This document shows, in pieces, positions 45,213 to 53,630 of a stretch of 62,298 nt of DNA (within the stretch, counting starts at the first letter, position 1; the number at the start of each line of letters is the position of its first letter). A program made the translations under genes and the position numbers. This DNA is from an uncultured Porphyromonadaceae bacterium (GTDB taxonomy: Bacteria; Bacteroidota; Bacteroidia; Bacteroidales; Muribaculaceae), in the NCBI GenBank assembly GCA_947427285.1, contig CANEHE010000009.1:1-62298 (forward strand), given 5' to 3'. The notes under the pieces are model-generated. The model made no database searches. It was not told where the DNA came from and saw only the letters and a program-made list of their open reading frames with translations.

Positions 45213-46439
45213 CTAAGGTGTCAATAATGATTTGGATTTTTTGTATGTATGTGTGAACTGTAGCAGATATAGAAGTCCGCATAGTAGCGATCCTCCGAAC
45301 GCCCTCCATACAAACCACCAGTGTATCATGGAGTGGTTATGAAGCACCGTACACCATATAGGTGGATAAAATGCTAATATGATAAGGTAAGAGTTACGCT
45401 TCATCTCCGAGAGAGAACCGGCGCGAAGTAGGCAGATTCCGAGAAATATAAGATAAAGGATGGTACAGACTAACAGAAAATATGATTCCATATAAGTTTC
45501 AAATTTCCCATCCCATGGTATCTCTCCGCTCATACGTGTAGTTGCGTTTTCTGCTGCATCCCCGAGGAAATTCATTCCGGTGACTAATGTTGAGACCAGC
45601 CATTTTGATGCCCATATCAGTCCGTATCCGGCTCCCCAGCTTATGGAGCAGAAAATAGCCGGTCGTATTCCAGTATTGTTCTGTCTATTGTAGAGAGCCA
45701 ATGCCAACGGAATACATAATGTCATAAGCGGAGCGGTGAGTAGGTCGATAAATGATGTAACCCCTCCGATAATGAAAAACGCACATACAAGTCTTTCTAT
45801 TTTTCTGAAATAATTCCTGAACCGGGTGAGAATGATAATGGCTGCAAGAGTGATATATACATTAGAGGAGAACTGCATGCACATCGGAATTATCGGAAAT
45901 CCGATCACCATCATACAAATCAGAAAGATGACAGCGATCCGCCATCCGTCCGCTTTCCGTATGGCCCAGAAAGCCAATGCAAGCATTAGTGTCAGTAATA
46001 TATAGTTTATTATTCTTATTAGATATATATTGCCGACAAGTAGTGAAAGTCTGAGAGGAAGTTGGTACCCATGCCAGTATCGTCCGTAAAATCTACCAAT
46101 GTTTTCAGTCTCCTCGGTTGCTTCCGTTGTCACAGTGTCTTCCAGCAGGTAATTCGGATTAAGAAGCGACGTGCGGAAAGTGTTCCCTTCCGTGGGCATC
46201 GTAGACATTCTTATCATCAACCCGTCGGTGAAATTGTCTCGCTGGAAAAGAAAATAACCAGAGGGATATAGTCCCTCCCTTGCCAGAATCTTTTGTGATT
46301 CCACCGCATTATCCTGTATTGCGGATGCCGGAATGGAATAGGCCGCCCAGTTCATTCCCAGAAACAGAACGAGCATAAGCACCGCTGATAGAAATAATGT
46401 GAGAAAGAGATTTGAATGAAGTCGATTGGTTTGTGACAT
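45213..46439 (-). CDS. Polytopic membrane protein, possible GtrII-/GT-C-like transferase
   Basis: A 408-residue protein with about ten transmembrane helices and a periplasmic loop between helices 1 and 2 (residues ~30-110; YPSGYFLFQRDNFTDGLMIRM). The large first loop and overall helix count resemble GT-C-type or GtrII-like proteins that use polyprenyl-linked sugars, but no catalytic motif can be pointed to. It is six bases upstream of the GT2 gene and co-transcribed, which supports a role in lipid-linked sugar use. ATG 46439 is chosen; the TTG at 46469 is rejected. Family not recognised with confidence. Confidence 0.65.
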   Translation of the reverse strand: MSQTNRLHSNLFLTLFLSAVLMLVLFLGMNWAAYSIPASAIQDNAVESQKILAREGLYPSGYFLFQRDNFTDGLMIRMSTMPTEGNTFRTSLLNPNYLLEDTVTTEATEETENIGRFYGRYWHGYQLPLRLSLLVGNIYLIRIINYILLTLMLALAFWAIRKADGWRIAVIFLICMMVIGFPIIPMCMQFSSNVYITLAAIIILTRFRNYFRKIERLVCAFFIIGGVTSFIDLLTAPLMTLCIPLALALYNRQNNTGIRPAIFCSISWGAGYGLIWASKWLVSTLVTGMNFLGDAAENATTRMSGEIPWDGKFETYMESYFLLVCTILYLIFLGICLLRAGSLSEMKRNSYLIILAFYPPIWCTVLHNHSMIHWWFVWRAFGGSLLCGLLYLLQFTHTYKKSKSLLTP

Positions 46440-46516
46440 TTGAGGGGAATGTTTTGATATTGGAAGCAACTTCTATAGAAATGCGGTAATGATGAATCCG
46501 TCAATATAGGAAACAT

Positions 46517-46570
46517 TAAAAAGACAAGGATGCCACTCCAATTGAAATGGTGGCGTCCTTGTCATATTCT
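46517..46570 (-). terminator. Terminator of the L28-L33-DUF4295 operon
   Basis: Minus-strand GACAAGGACGCCACCA pairs with TGGAGTGGCATCCTTGTC over 46523-46563 (small mismatches), then TTTTTAATG. The opposite strand also has a U-rich tail (ATTCTTTTT), so it works both ways. Confidence 0.85.
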
Positions 46571-46633
46571 TTTTGCCCGCATCCTTTTTCAGGATGAACA
46601 GAGCATCGATACAGTGTCTGCTAAGATATTTCT

Positions 46634-46783
46634 TTATTTGAGGGCAGCCTGTACAGCATCATTAGGCACCATTTCCTCCTTGAAGATATAAGCGCCTGTT
46701 TTGGGAGATTTCTCCATTTTGATGACTTTGGAGTAGGTGCGTCCTTCACCTTTCTGAAGAGACGCGACGGTTTTCTTTGCCAT
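46634..46783 (-). CDS. DUF4295 small ribosome-linked protein
   Basis: A 49-residue basic protein beginning MAKKTVASLQKGEGRTYSKV and ending VQAALK. It matches the Bacteroidota-only DUF4295 family that always follows L28 and L33 genes, and is presumed ribosomal or ribosome-associated. It starts 12 bases after rpmG. In many Bacteroidales ftsY and rimO come next; here a terminator ends the operon instead. Confidence 0.9.
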   Translation of the reverse strand: MAKKTVASLQKGEGRTYSKVIKMEKSPKTGAYIFKEEMVPNDAVQAALK

Positions 46784-46795
46784 GGGTCAGAGTGC

Positions 46796-46984
46796 TTATT
46801 TGATTTCTTTGTGGACGGTGACTTTCTTGAGAATCGGGTTATATTTCTTCAACTCCAGACGCTCAGTGGTATTTTTGCGGTTTTTTGTAGTGATGTAACG
46901 CGACATTCCAGGCATTCCGCTTGCCTTATGTTCCGTGCATTCCAGAATCACCTGGACGCGGTTTCCTTTTGCTTTCTTTGCCAT
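46796..46984 (-). CDS. rpmG: Ribosomal protein bL33
   Basis: A 62-residue large-subunit protein. [29 protein letters not shown] and a basic tail are family-typical. Only one Cys (ECTEH) is present, so it is a zinc-free form. It is the middle gene of the rpmB-rpmG-DUF4295 operon, 15 bases after rpmB. Confidence 0.95.
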   Translation of the reverse strand: MAKKAKGNRVQVILECTEHKASGMPGMSRYITTKNRKNTTERLELKKYNPILKKVTVHKEIK

Positions 46985-46999
46985 AATTGTCTGAGAGAA

Positions 47000-47263
47000 T
47001 TAGAGGGAAAGGATTGTGATGTCTTTGAAGTCAAGATTTCCTTCTGCTTCCGCCCTTTTGAGAGCGGCGTTCAGTCCGATTTTATTGATGGTACGGAGGG
47101 CACGGGTGCTTACGAGAAGCTCAATCCACATGTCCTGCTCAACCCAATAGAACTTTTTGCGGTGAAGGTTGACGTTGAATTTGCGTTTGGTGCGACGTTT
47201 TGAGTGTGAGACATTGTTGCCTACGCTCGCCTTTTTGCCCGTTAACTGACAAACTTTTGACAT
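47000..47263 (-). CDS. rpmB: Ribosomal protein bL28
   Basis: An 87-residue large-subunit protein: [21 protein letters not shown], then the basic [17 protein letters not shown], and [13 protein letters not shown]. Zinc-free form with one Cys. It is the first gene of the operon, with a leader of about 110 bases from the promoter at 47384-47415. Confidence 0.95.
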   Translation of the reverse strand: MSKVCQLTGKKASVGNNVSHSKRRTKRKFNVNLHRKKFYWVEQDMWIELLVSTRALRTINKIGLNAALKRAEAEGNLDFKDITILSL

Positions 47264-47383
47264 GGCTGTTGTTGTTAAGTCTTTGGTTTAGAGTCTATGA
47301 CTGGTGGCCGCCATCTCACTCTCATATCACCCCCGGACGCATCATTTCCAAAGGCTTTCTACGGATGTGCCACAAATCGGTTG

Positions 47384-47415
47384 CAAAATTACACATAAAT
47401 TACCTAACAGACAAA
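47384..47415 (-). promoter_or_regulatory. Promoter of the L28-L33-DUF4295 operon
   Basis: Minus-strand TTTG (47412-47415), 20-base spacer, TAATTTTG (47384-47391): exact consensus. Confidence 0.8.
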
Positions 47416-47465
47416 TATTTCCGGATAATTCTACAAATCTGCGAAAAGAACCACGTAAAGATTCA

Positions 47466-47520
47466 AAAATGGCACGGTAAAGTCTACACCCTCTTGAGGG
47501 TCGTGAAGACTACCGTGCCG
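47466..47520 (-). terminator. Terminator of rpoD
   Basis: Nested stem: outer GGCACGGTA/TACCGTGCC (47471-47479 and 47511-47519), inner AGTCT/AGACT, and a CCCTC/GAGGG tip. On the minus strand the U-tract ATTTTTG follows. Confidence 0.85.
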
Positions 47521-47550
47521 CCATTCTGTTTTTGGGTAAAATATATGAAG

Positions 47551-48408
47551 TTAGCCGAGATAACTTTTCAGTAACATGCTTTTCTGCGATTTCAGATGTC
47601 TGATGGCCTTTTCTTTGATTTGACGTACCCGTTCTCTTGTAAGATCAAATTTGGCCGCAATCTCCTCAAGTGTGAGTTCCTGACAACCGATGCCGAAGAA
47701 CATTTTAAGAATATCCTGTTCGCGTTCCGAAAGCTGTCTTAATGCCCTGTCCACTTCTTTCGACAGCGACTCCTGGGTAAGCCCTGCGTCGGTGGTCGGC
47801 ATGTCATCGCTTGTCATGACGTCAAGAAGTGTATTGTCTTCCCCTTCGGCAAAAGGCGCGTCGACAGATACGTGACGGCCGGAAACTTTAAGGCTGTCTA
47901 CCACCTTGTCTACAGGAATACCAAGACGGTCGGATAGTTCTTCTGCAGAAGGTCTGCGTTCGTTTTCCTGTTCGAATTTTGAGAGCTCCTTTCCTATGCG
48001 GTTGAGTGCACCTACCTGATTGAGCGGTAGACGGACTATACGTGACTGTTCGGCCAGAGCCTGAAGAATTGCCTGACGAATCCACCATACGGCATAAGAG
48101 ATGAATTTGAATCCTCTTGTTTCGTCAAATTTCTCTGCAGCCCGGAGAAGGCCTACGTTTCCCTCATTTATGAGATCGGGCAAGGGCAAGCCCTGATTCT
48201 GGTATTGTTTGGCTACTGATACCACAAATCTCAGATTAGCCTCGGTCAATTTATTACGGGCTTTGATGTCTCCGGCCTTGATACGGCGGGCAAGCTCCAC
48301 CTCTTCGTTGACGGTTATGAGCTCTTCCCGACCGATTTCCTGAAGATATTTGTCGAGTGAACGCGTCTCGCGCGTTGTGATGGCGTTTGTGATCTTTAGT
48401 TGTCTCAT
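47551..48408 (-). CDS. rpoD: Primary RNA polymerase sigma factor (RpoD, sigma-ABfr type)
   Basis: Principal sigma factor of Bacteroidota, 285 residues, lacking region 1.1. Region 1.2 near 17-50 ([16 protein letters not shown]), region 2 near 55-125 ([21 protein letters not shown]; the -10-like recognition helix [16 protein letters not shown]), region 3 near 130-205, region 4.2 HTH near 246-274 ([20 protein letters not shown]). This sigma recognises the TTTG/TAnnTTTG promoters found throughout the window. A structured leader (48465-48511) lies 57 bases upstream. Confidence 0.96.
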   Translation of the reverse strand: MRQLKITNAITTRETRSLDKYLQEIGREELITVNEEVELARRIKAGDIKARNKLTEANLRFVVSVAKQYQNQGLPLPDLINEGNVGLLRAAEKFDETRGFKFISYAVWWIRQAILQALAEQSRIVRLPLNQVGALNRIGKELSKFEQENERRPSAEELSDRLGIPVDKVVDSLKVSGRHVSVDAPFAEGEDNTLLDVMTSDDMPTTDAGLTQESLSKEVDRALRQLSEREQDILKMFFGIGCQELTLEEIAAKFDLTRERVRQIKEKAIRHLKSQKSMLLKSYLG

Positions 48409-48464
48409 TCCTGTCGTTGCTTTGCGGAATATCTGGGTATTTGGTCTTTATGTCGTTTGTTGAT

Positions 48465-48511
48465 GAGTGCCTGGACCTACAGGTCCTCTCTACCTATCGG
48501 AGAGGGCACTC
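48465..48511 (-). other. Three-way-junction RNA fold in the rpoD leader region
   Basis: Outer stem GAGTGCC/GGCACTC (48465-48471, 48505-48511) encloses two hairpins: GGACC/GGTCC (48473-48486) and TCTC/GAGA (48487-48503). It lies between the degQ terminator and the rpoD start, where a leader of about 120 bases is expected if TATGTTTT near 48525-48535 is the -7 box. No known riboswitch or r-leader is recognised. Confidence 0.5.
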
Positions 48512-48571
48512 CATATCTCTATTAAAACATAGGATTGATATGTTTTATTGTATATGGACTGATTTTTTGTG

Positions 48572-48611
48572 AAAGAAAAAGTCGTCCGCGAGGTTTTTAA
48601 ACGCGGACGAC
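48572..48611 (-). terminator. Terminator of the HtrA protease gene
   Basis: Perfect 10-bp stem GTCGTCCGCG/CGCGGACGAC (48581-48590, 48602-48611), minus-strand tail TTTTTCTTT. Confidence 0.9.
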
Positions 48612-48636
48612 AATATGGTGGAAAACAATAAGTAGC

Positions 48637-50112
48637 CTACTCTTCGTTGAGGTTGACTGCGTAATAGTAGCGTTTTCCTGTGGGATAGATGCCGGAGAGT
48701 ACAAGAACCTTGTCGTCGTTGCCCTTCATCACCTGATTGAAGGCATCCTCTACATCCTCTGAAGAATTGACGGCACGTCCGTTGACTTCCATGATGATGA
48801 AACCGTCTTTGACTCCGGAGTCTTTCACGGGGCCGCTTTTGAGGCCGGCCACCTGTACGCCGTTTGAAATGCCGAGACTTGACTTCATCTCCTGAGTAAG
48901 TTTCATGAATGCGCAACCGAGTTCCGCGAAATCACCTTTCTTTGTTATGGAGGTGTTGCCCTGTGAATTGCGTAATGTGCCGCTCTTGGTATACTGTTTG
49001 TTGTCACGGTAATATGTGACGGAAATAGTATCGCCCGGACGGAATTTGTTGAGTTGTTCGGTGAGTTGCGCGAAATTGTGAACCGTTACGCCGTTGAGTG
49101 CTGTTATCACATCGTTCTCTCTGAGGCCAAGTTCTTTGGCGGTACTCATGTCGCTGACGTCGCGTATGAGCATACCGGCCTTTATGGCTGTTATATCATG
49201 TTCCTTTGCGAGTTTTGCATCAAGTTCGGTAACAGTGCATCCAAGCATGGCCCGCTGTACGGTGCCGTATTGCTTGAGGTCGGTCATTATTTTTTTCACT
49301 ATTGTTGTCGGGATGGCAAAAGAGAACCCGGCATAGCTGCCAGTATTGGAGTATATGGCTGAGTTGATGCCTATAAGTTCTCCCCGCAGGTTCACGAGTG
49401 CACCGCCAGAGTTCCCCGGATTAAGAGCCGCATCCGTCTGGATAAACGATTCTATTCCCATCTGGCCGTTTCGGTTGTTCTGCCCGAGGCTGCGGGCTTT
49501 GGCACTGACTATACCTGCCGTTACCGTGGAATTGAAACCGAAAGGGTTTCCTACCGCAAGCACCCATTCTCCGATCTTTACATTTTCGGAGTCGCCGAAA
49601 GTTATTGGAGATAGATCATTGGTGCTGATTTTTATAAGAGCCAGATCCGTGGCTTCATCGGTACCGATGACACGTGCCTCAAATGTCGAGTTGTCATTGA
49701 GCAGCACTTCAAGCCTGTCGGCTCCTTCGATCACATGATTGTTGGTGACGATATATCCGTCGGCACTGATGATTACACCAGAACCGAGTCCGCTTTGTAC
49801 GGGTTCGCTTTTCTTCTGCTGATGACGTGGCTGGCGCGGTTGTCTCTGTTGCGGACCGAAGAAGAAATCGAACATGTCAAACGGATTTGATCCTCCACCG
49901 CTGTACATGTTTTGTTGACGGGTGGTATAACTTTTGATGCATACCACGGCGTTGACAGTTTTTTCGGCCGCCTTGGTGAAATCTGTTTCAAATGCCGGAG
50001 TGGAGCCTGAAGTATGGATAAATTTGCTATCGGATGATATGGCAGCCGACAGATTGTAGGATCCGAAAAAGATGATGGCTCCGGTCAGGACATGTTTTGT
50101 GATATTCATCAT
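48637..50112 (-). CDS. Periplasmic serine protease, DegQ/HtrA family
   Basis: Envelope-stress protease and chaperone, 491 residues. Signal peptide to about residue 23. The trypsin-like domain has His126 (VTNNHVI), Asp156 (ATDLAL) and Ser235 (GNSGGALV). A Gln/Pro/Arg-rich linker (residues 88-104) lies in the LA loop. Two PDZ domains follow (about 280-370 and 395-485; GLRENDVITALNGV, DGFIIMEVNGRAV). Start ATG 50112 or 50109. The upstream region holds an inverted repeat ATGCAAC-N12-GTTGCAT (50248-50273) that could be a control site. Confidence 0.94.
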   Translation of the reverse strand: MMNITKHVLTGAIIFFGSYNLSAAISSDSKFIHTSGSTPAFETDFTKAAEKTVNAVVCIKSYTTRQQNMYSGGGSNPFDMFDFFFGPQQRQPRQPRHQQKKSEPVQSGLGSGVIISADGYIVTNNHVIEGADRLEVLLNDNSTFEARVIGTDEATDLALIKISTNDLSPITFGDSENVKIGEWVLAVGNPFGFNSTVTAGIVSAKARSLGQNNRNGQMGIESFIQTDAALNPGNSGGALVNLRGELIGINSAIYSNTGSYAGFSFAIPTTIVKKIMTDLKQYGTVQRAMLGCTVTELDAKLAKEHDITAIKAGMLIRDVSDMSTAKELGLRENDVITALNGVTVHNFAQLTEQLNKFRPGDTISVTYYRDNKQYTKSGTLRNSQGNTSITKKGDFAELGCAFMKLTQEMKSSLGISNGVQVAGLKSGPVKDSGVKDGFIIMEVNGRAVNSSEDVEDAFNQVMKGNDDKVLVLSGIYPTGKRYYYAVNLNEE

Positions 50113-50247
50113 ATTGTATTTTGTTTTTTGTTTCTGTCATTGAAAATTGGCGGGCAACTGTCACTCTGACGGAGATACGGCGAGAAGGTTTAATGTTGTT
50201 GCCACAAATATTACCGCAGAGGCCTTGTCCGCTTGCCTGTATTCTAA

Positions 50248-50273
50248 ATGCAACTTTCGGGCCAATGTTGCAT
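50248..50273. repeat. Inverted repeat ATGCAAC-N12-GTTGCAT
   Basis: Arms 50248-50254 and 50267-50273, centres 19 bases apart, about 150 bases upstream of the HtrA gene and 220 before DUF3332. The rest of 50113-50492 is AT-rich and holds no credible gene; a short open frame near 50121 has no family-like composition. Confidence 0.5.
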
Positions 50274-50492
50274 GTTTTGGATGAAAATATGGTGATTTTT
50301 GTGTGGGTTTAACATGTTTTAATCTTTCCCGATATTGTTGTATTTTATCATATATAAGGTATAGGGGTGATATGATTGGAATAATTGTCGTAAAAATTCA
50401 GCAAAATCACGTTGTGTTATAATCTTTTTGATAGTCTGGTGTTATATGGATAGGAATATTCCACTTAAAACATTAACCGCCCTTTCCCTGAT

Positions 50493-51038
50493 ATGAAGAA
50501 AAGGTATCTTACAATAGCACTGGCAGCCTTATTGCTGGGTTCAGTTTCTATGACAAGCTGCATAGGCAGTTTTGCGTTGACAAACCGTGTTCTGAACTGG
50601 AACAAGCAGGTCGGATCAAAATTTGTCAACGAACTTGTGTTTTTTGCATTCTGGGTGCTACCTGTCTATGAAGTGACAAGTCTGGCAGATCTTCTGGTCA
50701 TAAACAGCATCGAGTTCTGGAGCGGCAACAATCCTGTGTCGGCATCTACAAAGGCGATCGACACCGACAACGGCCGTTATCTCGTGGATTGTGACGGAAA
50801 AGGATATACTATCACTTTTCAACCCACCGGAGAAAGTTACAGACTTGATTTTGATATGGATACCCAGACCTGGTCGCTTGACTTCAAAGGAGAGAGTTAT
50901 CCTCTGATGACAATGATAGATGATTCGCATGTCAGGATGACAATGCCTGATGGAGAGATGCGCCCGGTGGATCTCACACATGATGGTCTTGTGGCTTATT
51001 GCACTGAAGCGGCTGTCTTGTTGTTTGCAATGCGGTGA
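50493..51038 (+). CDS. DUF3332-family lipoprotein
   Basis: A 181-residue protein with a lipoprotein signal (SVSMTSC, Cys23) followed by the DUF3332 pattern IGSFALTNRVLNWNKQVGSKFVNELVF. The middle holds a hydrophobic segment (VFFAFWVLPVYEVTSLADLLVI) that may re-enter the membrane, and the C-terminal part is beta-rich (YRLDFDMDTQTWSLDF). The family is known from Bacteroidota and gamma-proteobacteria, with no role assigned. It precedes the YtxH-like cluster by 150 bases and may belong to a separate transcript. Confidence 0.88.
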   Translation: MKKRYLTIALAALLLGSVSMTSCIGSFALTNRVLNWNKQVGSKFVNELVFFAFWVLPVYEVTSLADLLVINSIEFWSGNNPVSASTKAIDTDNGRYLVDCDGKGYTITFQPTGESYRLDFDMDTQTWSLDFKGESYPLMTMIDDSHVRMTMPDGEMRPVDLTHDGLVAYCTEAAVLLFAMR

Positions 51039-51187
51039 ACATGGCCTCCTTTTGTCGGATAATTGACTTTAGGGAGAAAAAATACAGTCTTGTGAAATCA
51101 TTTTTGATGTAAAAGACGTTATATATGTAGAACTGGCCTTAACAGGCCTGTCCGGTAAAAACAAACATTAAAATCATAGATAAAATT

Positions 51188-51391
51188 ATGAAACCCTTAC
51201 ACATCATTCTGTCTGTAGTAGGCGGAGCCGTGGCCGGAGCTGCCATTGGTCTGCTTCTCGCTCCTGAAAAAGGTGAAAATACCCGCAAAAATCTCATGAA
51301 ACTTCTTAAAGAGAAGGGAATCTGTCTTAAGAAAGACAAGATGGAGGAGTTGGTGGACGAAATCGAGGATCAGATTGAAAAGCATATCTAA
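51188..51391 (+). CDS. YtxH-like small membrane protein 1
   Basis: A 67-residue protein: glycine-rich transmembrane segment VVGGAVAGAAIGLLLAPEKGENTR (split by me; residues 9-27), then an amphipathic charged helix (KNLMKLLKEKGI..DKMEELVDEIEDQI). This is the YtxH form, GxxxGxxxGLLxAPxxGxxxR, linked to general stress in Firmicutes and abundant in Bacteroidota. It is first of four small genes (51188-52460). Confidence 0.85.
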   Translation: MKPLHIILSVVGGAVAGAAIGLLLAPEKGENTRKNLMKLLKEKGICLKKDKMEELVDEIEDQIEKHI

Positions 51392-51415
51392 TTTCCACAC
51401 ATAAGCTAAACACAG

Positions 51416-51607
51416 ATGAAAGCATTATATTTGATATCCGCCTTTGTGGGAGGTGCCATAGTAGGATGTGCATCCGCCATATTATTTGCTCCTAAAAAAG
51501 GAGAAGAACTGCGTAATGAGATATGTGCTATTCTCAAACGCAAAGGAGTTAAGATCAGCGACGCTGAAGTCGACGCACTTGTGGCTGAACTGGCTGGCGG
51601 AGAATAA
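51416..51607 (+). CDS. YtxH-like small membrane protein 2
   Basis: A 63-residue paralogue of the preceding protein: GGAIVGCASAILFAPKKGEELR and a C-terminal helix (DAEVDALVAELAGG). It follows after 24 bases and likely arose by duplication. The tail is shorter and more acidic, so the two may form mixed oligomers. Confidence 0.82.
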   Translation: MKALYLISAFVGGAIVGCASAILFAPKKGEELRNEICAILKRKGVKISDAEVDALVAELAGGE

Positions 51608-51756
51608 TTGTTTCTCCTAAAAACCTACGATGCAGGTGCGATGGGTTCTGTCGGCTTCTTTCGGCAGTCGCTTGCCGCTCCTGTATTTTGCCGATATGTC
51701 TTAAGGCTGCGTTTCCACTACGGATTTATTCTGGTACTCACTTGACCTATAAATAG

Positions 51757-52104
51757 ATGAAAGACAAGCTGACTGATGAGATAAAAGATGTATTTGTTCA
51801 AGCCCGTACTTGGCTTGAATGCGAGACGGAATATCTGAAACTTACTGCTGCCGAGAAATTTACTGTACTTCTGAGTGGCTTGATTTTGGGAGCGGTGTGT
51901 CTGCTTCTTGGTATTTTCGCATTGGCTTTGATGTCAATGGCGTTAGTGAATCTTTTCAAGCTTTTTATGGCACCGTCGTTCGCTTTTCTTTCCGTAGCCG
52001 GCATTGTACTTCTTGTTGGCGTACTCCTTTATTTATTGCGGAAGCCTCTGATTATGAATCCGCTTGCGCGGTTTATCACCAAACTCTTTCTTGACAAAAA
52101 ATAA
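51757..52104 (+). CDS. Phage-holin-family (YqjE-like) small membrane protein
   Basis: A 115-residue protein with a helical cytoplasmic start (KDKLTDEIKDVFVQARTWLECETEYLKL) and two transmembrane helices (about 36-62 and 68-92), ending in a basic tail. The order matches the 'phage holin family' that accompanies YtxH proteins in Bacteroidota and is related to YqjE of enterobacteria, where it is a stress membrane protein and not a lytic holin. There are no phage genes nearby. It ends two bases before the next gene. Confidence 0.8.
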   Translation: MKDKLTDEIKDVFVQARTWLECETEYLKLTAAEKFTVLLSGLILGAVCLLLGIFALALMSMALVNLFKLFMAPSFAFLSVAGIVLLVGVLLYLLRKPLIMNPLARFITKLFLDKK

Positions 52105-52106
52105 TT

Positions 52107-52460
52107 ATGGCAGAAAAAGTCAACACTCCGCAGAAATGTCATCCGGAAGATATTGTGGTTAAGGACGCAAATGATTTCAAGGGTTACTCACTTGAGGAAC
52201 TTCGATATCAGCGTGCTCTGGTGATGTTGCGCCGGGAGTTTGCAAAACAGAAGGTTCAGACCAGAATGAGACATATCAGGAAAACGAATGCTTTTACAGG
52301 CACTTCTTCCGCTACACGAGCTTCCGGACTGATAAGGGCCGGCAGCCTCGCATCGAAAGTATTGACCGGATTGAACTATGTGGATTATATCATGATTGGT
52401 TTCAGTGCGTTCAGTACTGTACGAAAGGTCGTATCTTTCTTCTCCAGAAAGAGAAAATGA
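52107..52460 (+). CDS. Small basic protein with C-terminal hydrophobic segment, unknown
   Basis: A 117-residue protein, two bases after the holin-like gene, so surely co-transcribed. The N-terminal half is charged and helical (YSLEELRYQRALVMLRREFAKQKVQTRMRH) and the C-terminal half has a weakly hydrophobic stretch (GLNYVDYIMIGFSAFSTVRKVVSFF) ending in a basic RKRK. It plausibly binds the membrane beside its neighbour, as YqjK-type proteins follow YqjE in enterobacteria. Sequence similarity to YqjK is not visible to me; the comparison is positional. Confidence 0.65.
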   Translation: MAEKVNTPQKCHPEDIVVKDANDFKGYSLEELRYQRALVMLRREFAKQKVQTRMRHIRKTNAFTGTSSATRASGLIRAGSLASKVLTGLNYVDYIMIGFSAFSTVRKVVSFFSRKRK

Positions 52461-52548
52461 ATATACGTGTGTTCTGACATACATTTCATATTGTGTTCGG
52501 GTTAATGTTCTATTACATTTTCCCGGACGCTTTTCTTTAATAAAACTT

Positions 52549-52589
52549 AGAGGTTTAAAATGATTATTAAACCTCTTAATATAACTTTG
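52549..52589 (+). promoter_or_regulatory. Hairpin plus -7 box immediately before prmA
   Basis: Arms AGAGGTTTAA/TTAAACCTCT (52549-52558, 52567-52576) with an eight-base loop, then TAACTTTG (52582-52589) ending five bases before the prmA ATG. The hairpin covers the place where the -33 contact should be. A start at about 52596 would make the transcript leaderless. Confidence 0.5.
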
Positions 52590-52594
52590 ATATC

Positions 52595-53446
52595 ATGAAC
52601 GATTATATAGAGCTTCGGATTTACGCCACACCGTGTTCTGAAGAAATCACGGATCTGCTTGCCGCTTTTTTGGTTGATGAAGGATATGAATCTTTTATAC
52701 CCGATACAGAGGGACTCACAGCTTTTGTAAGAAGCGAGACCTTTTCTGCCGAAAGAGTCAAATCAGTTATTGAGAATTTCCCTATTCCCATAGATTTAAG
52801 TTTTAAGAGCAATCTGGTGGTAGGTCAGGACTGGAATGAGGAATGGGAAAAGAATTATTTCAAGCCGATTGTCATAGCCGGAAAATGTGTGGTGCATTCC
52901 ACTTTCCATACAGATGTGCCTCATGCCGAATATGACATTGTTATAGATCCCAGAATGGCCTTTGGGACTGGACATCATTCCACAACCAATCTTATGATGA
53001 GTTATCTTATTGATATTGATTTGATGGGGAAGAGGGTGTACGATGTCGGAGCCGGCACAGCCATTCTGTCGATTCTGGCGTATAAGAGAGGTGCAGGAAA
53101 AGTTACCGGTATTGAGATTGATCCGCCTGCTTGGGAAAATGCCATTGACAATATAAGACTCAATAATGCAGAGATGGATATGCTGTTGGGAGATGCCACG
53201 CTTTTACCATCTGGTGAGGAGGCGGACGTTCTGATGGCTAACATCAACCGCAATATCATTGTTGCCGATCTTCCCAGATATACTGCCGCTGTAAAGCCCG
53301 GAGGAACAGTACTTCTCAGTGGATTTTATGAAGAAGATATACCGGTGGTGGCAGATGTGGCTATGTCCCTTGGACTTGAACTTAAAGAGACACGAAGCGA
53401 TCTCGGCTGGGTAGCTGTCAGATTTGTGAAAAAATCTCACGTATAA
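52595..53446 (+). CDS. prmA: Ribosomal protein L11 methyltransferase
   Basis: SAM-dependent methyltransferase that trimethylates L11. The 283-residue protein has an N-terminal substrate domain (1-95), linker motif QDWNEEWEKNYFKP, the PrmA signature PRMAFGTGHHSTTNLM, motif I YDVGAGTAILSILA (usual GCGSGIL) and MANINRNIIV. All needed parts are present. It is a single gene between two non-coding stretches. The start at 52595 is the only good ATG and sits five bases from a -7 box. Confidence 0.94.
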   Translation: MNDYIELRIYATPCSEEITDLLAAFLVDEGYESFIPDTEGLTAFVRSETFSAERVKSVIENFPIPIDLSFKSNLVVGQDWNEEWEKNYFKPIVIAGKCVVHSTFHTDVPHAEYDIVIDPRMAFGTGHHSTTNLMMSYLIDIDLMGKRVYDVGAGTAILSILAYKRGAGKVTGIEIDPPAWENAIDNIRLNNAEMDMLLGDATLLPSGEEADVLMANINRNIIVADLPRYTAAVKPGGTVLLSGFYEEDIPVVADVAMSLGLELKETRSDLGWVAVRFVKKSHV

Positions 53447-53598
53447 TGATCTGAAAAAGATTTTTTCGCGTGGTGTAACATCTGATGCTGAAAGCAGTTT
53501 ATTGATAAGGCCGTATTCTTAGGTTTAACAATGATTATTAAACAATCTCTTAAACTAAGAGGCGATTTTGACGGGTTCTTAATGTTTTTCGATAAATA

Positions 53599-53630
53599 TT
53601 TGGTGTTTTGACAGCTTTGACCTAACTTTG
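53599..53630 (+). promoter_or_regulatory. Promoter of the M16 peptidase gene
   Basis: TTTG (53599-53602), 20-base spacer, TAACTTTG (53623-53630), an exact match. The leader would be about 80 bases and AT-rich. Upstream, 53522-53561 holds a GTTTAA/TTAAAC stem and CTCTTA-AAC-TAAGAG that may end prmA transcription. Confidence 0.8.

Noticed and set aside
50121..50312. 63-codon open frame upstream of the HtrA gene
   Set aside because: Unlikely composition and it runs through the promoter side of a divergent region; no support as a gene.
51757..52104. Holin-like gene as a prophage sign
   Set aside because: No lysin, tail, capsid or integrase genes nearby; the neighbours are stress-type membrane proteins.
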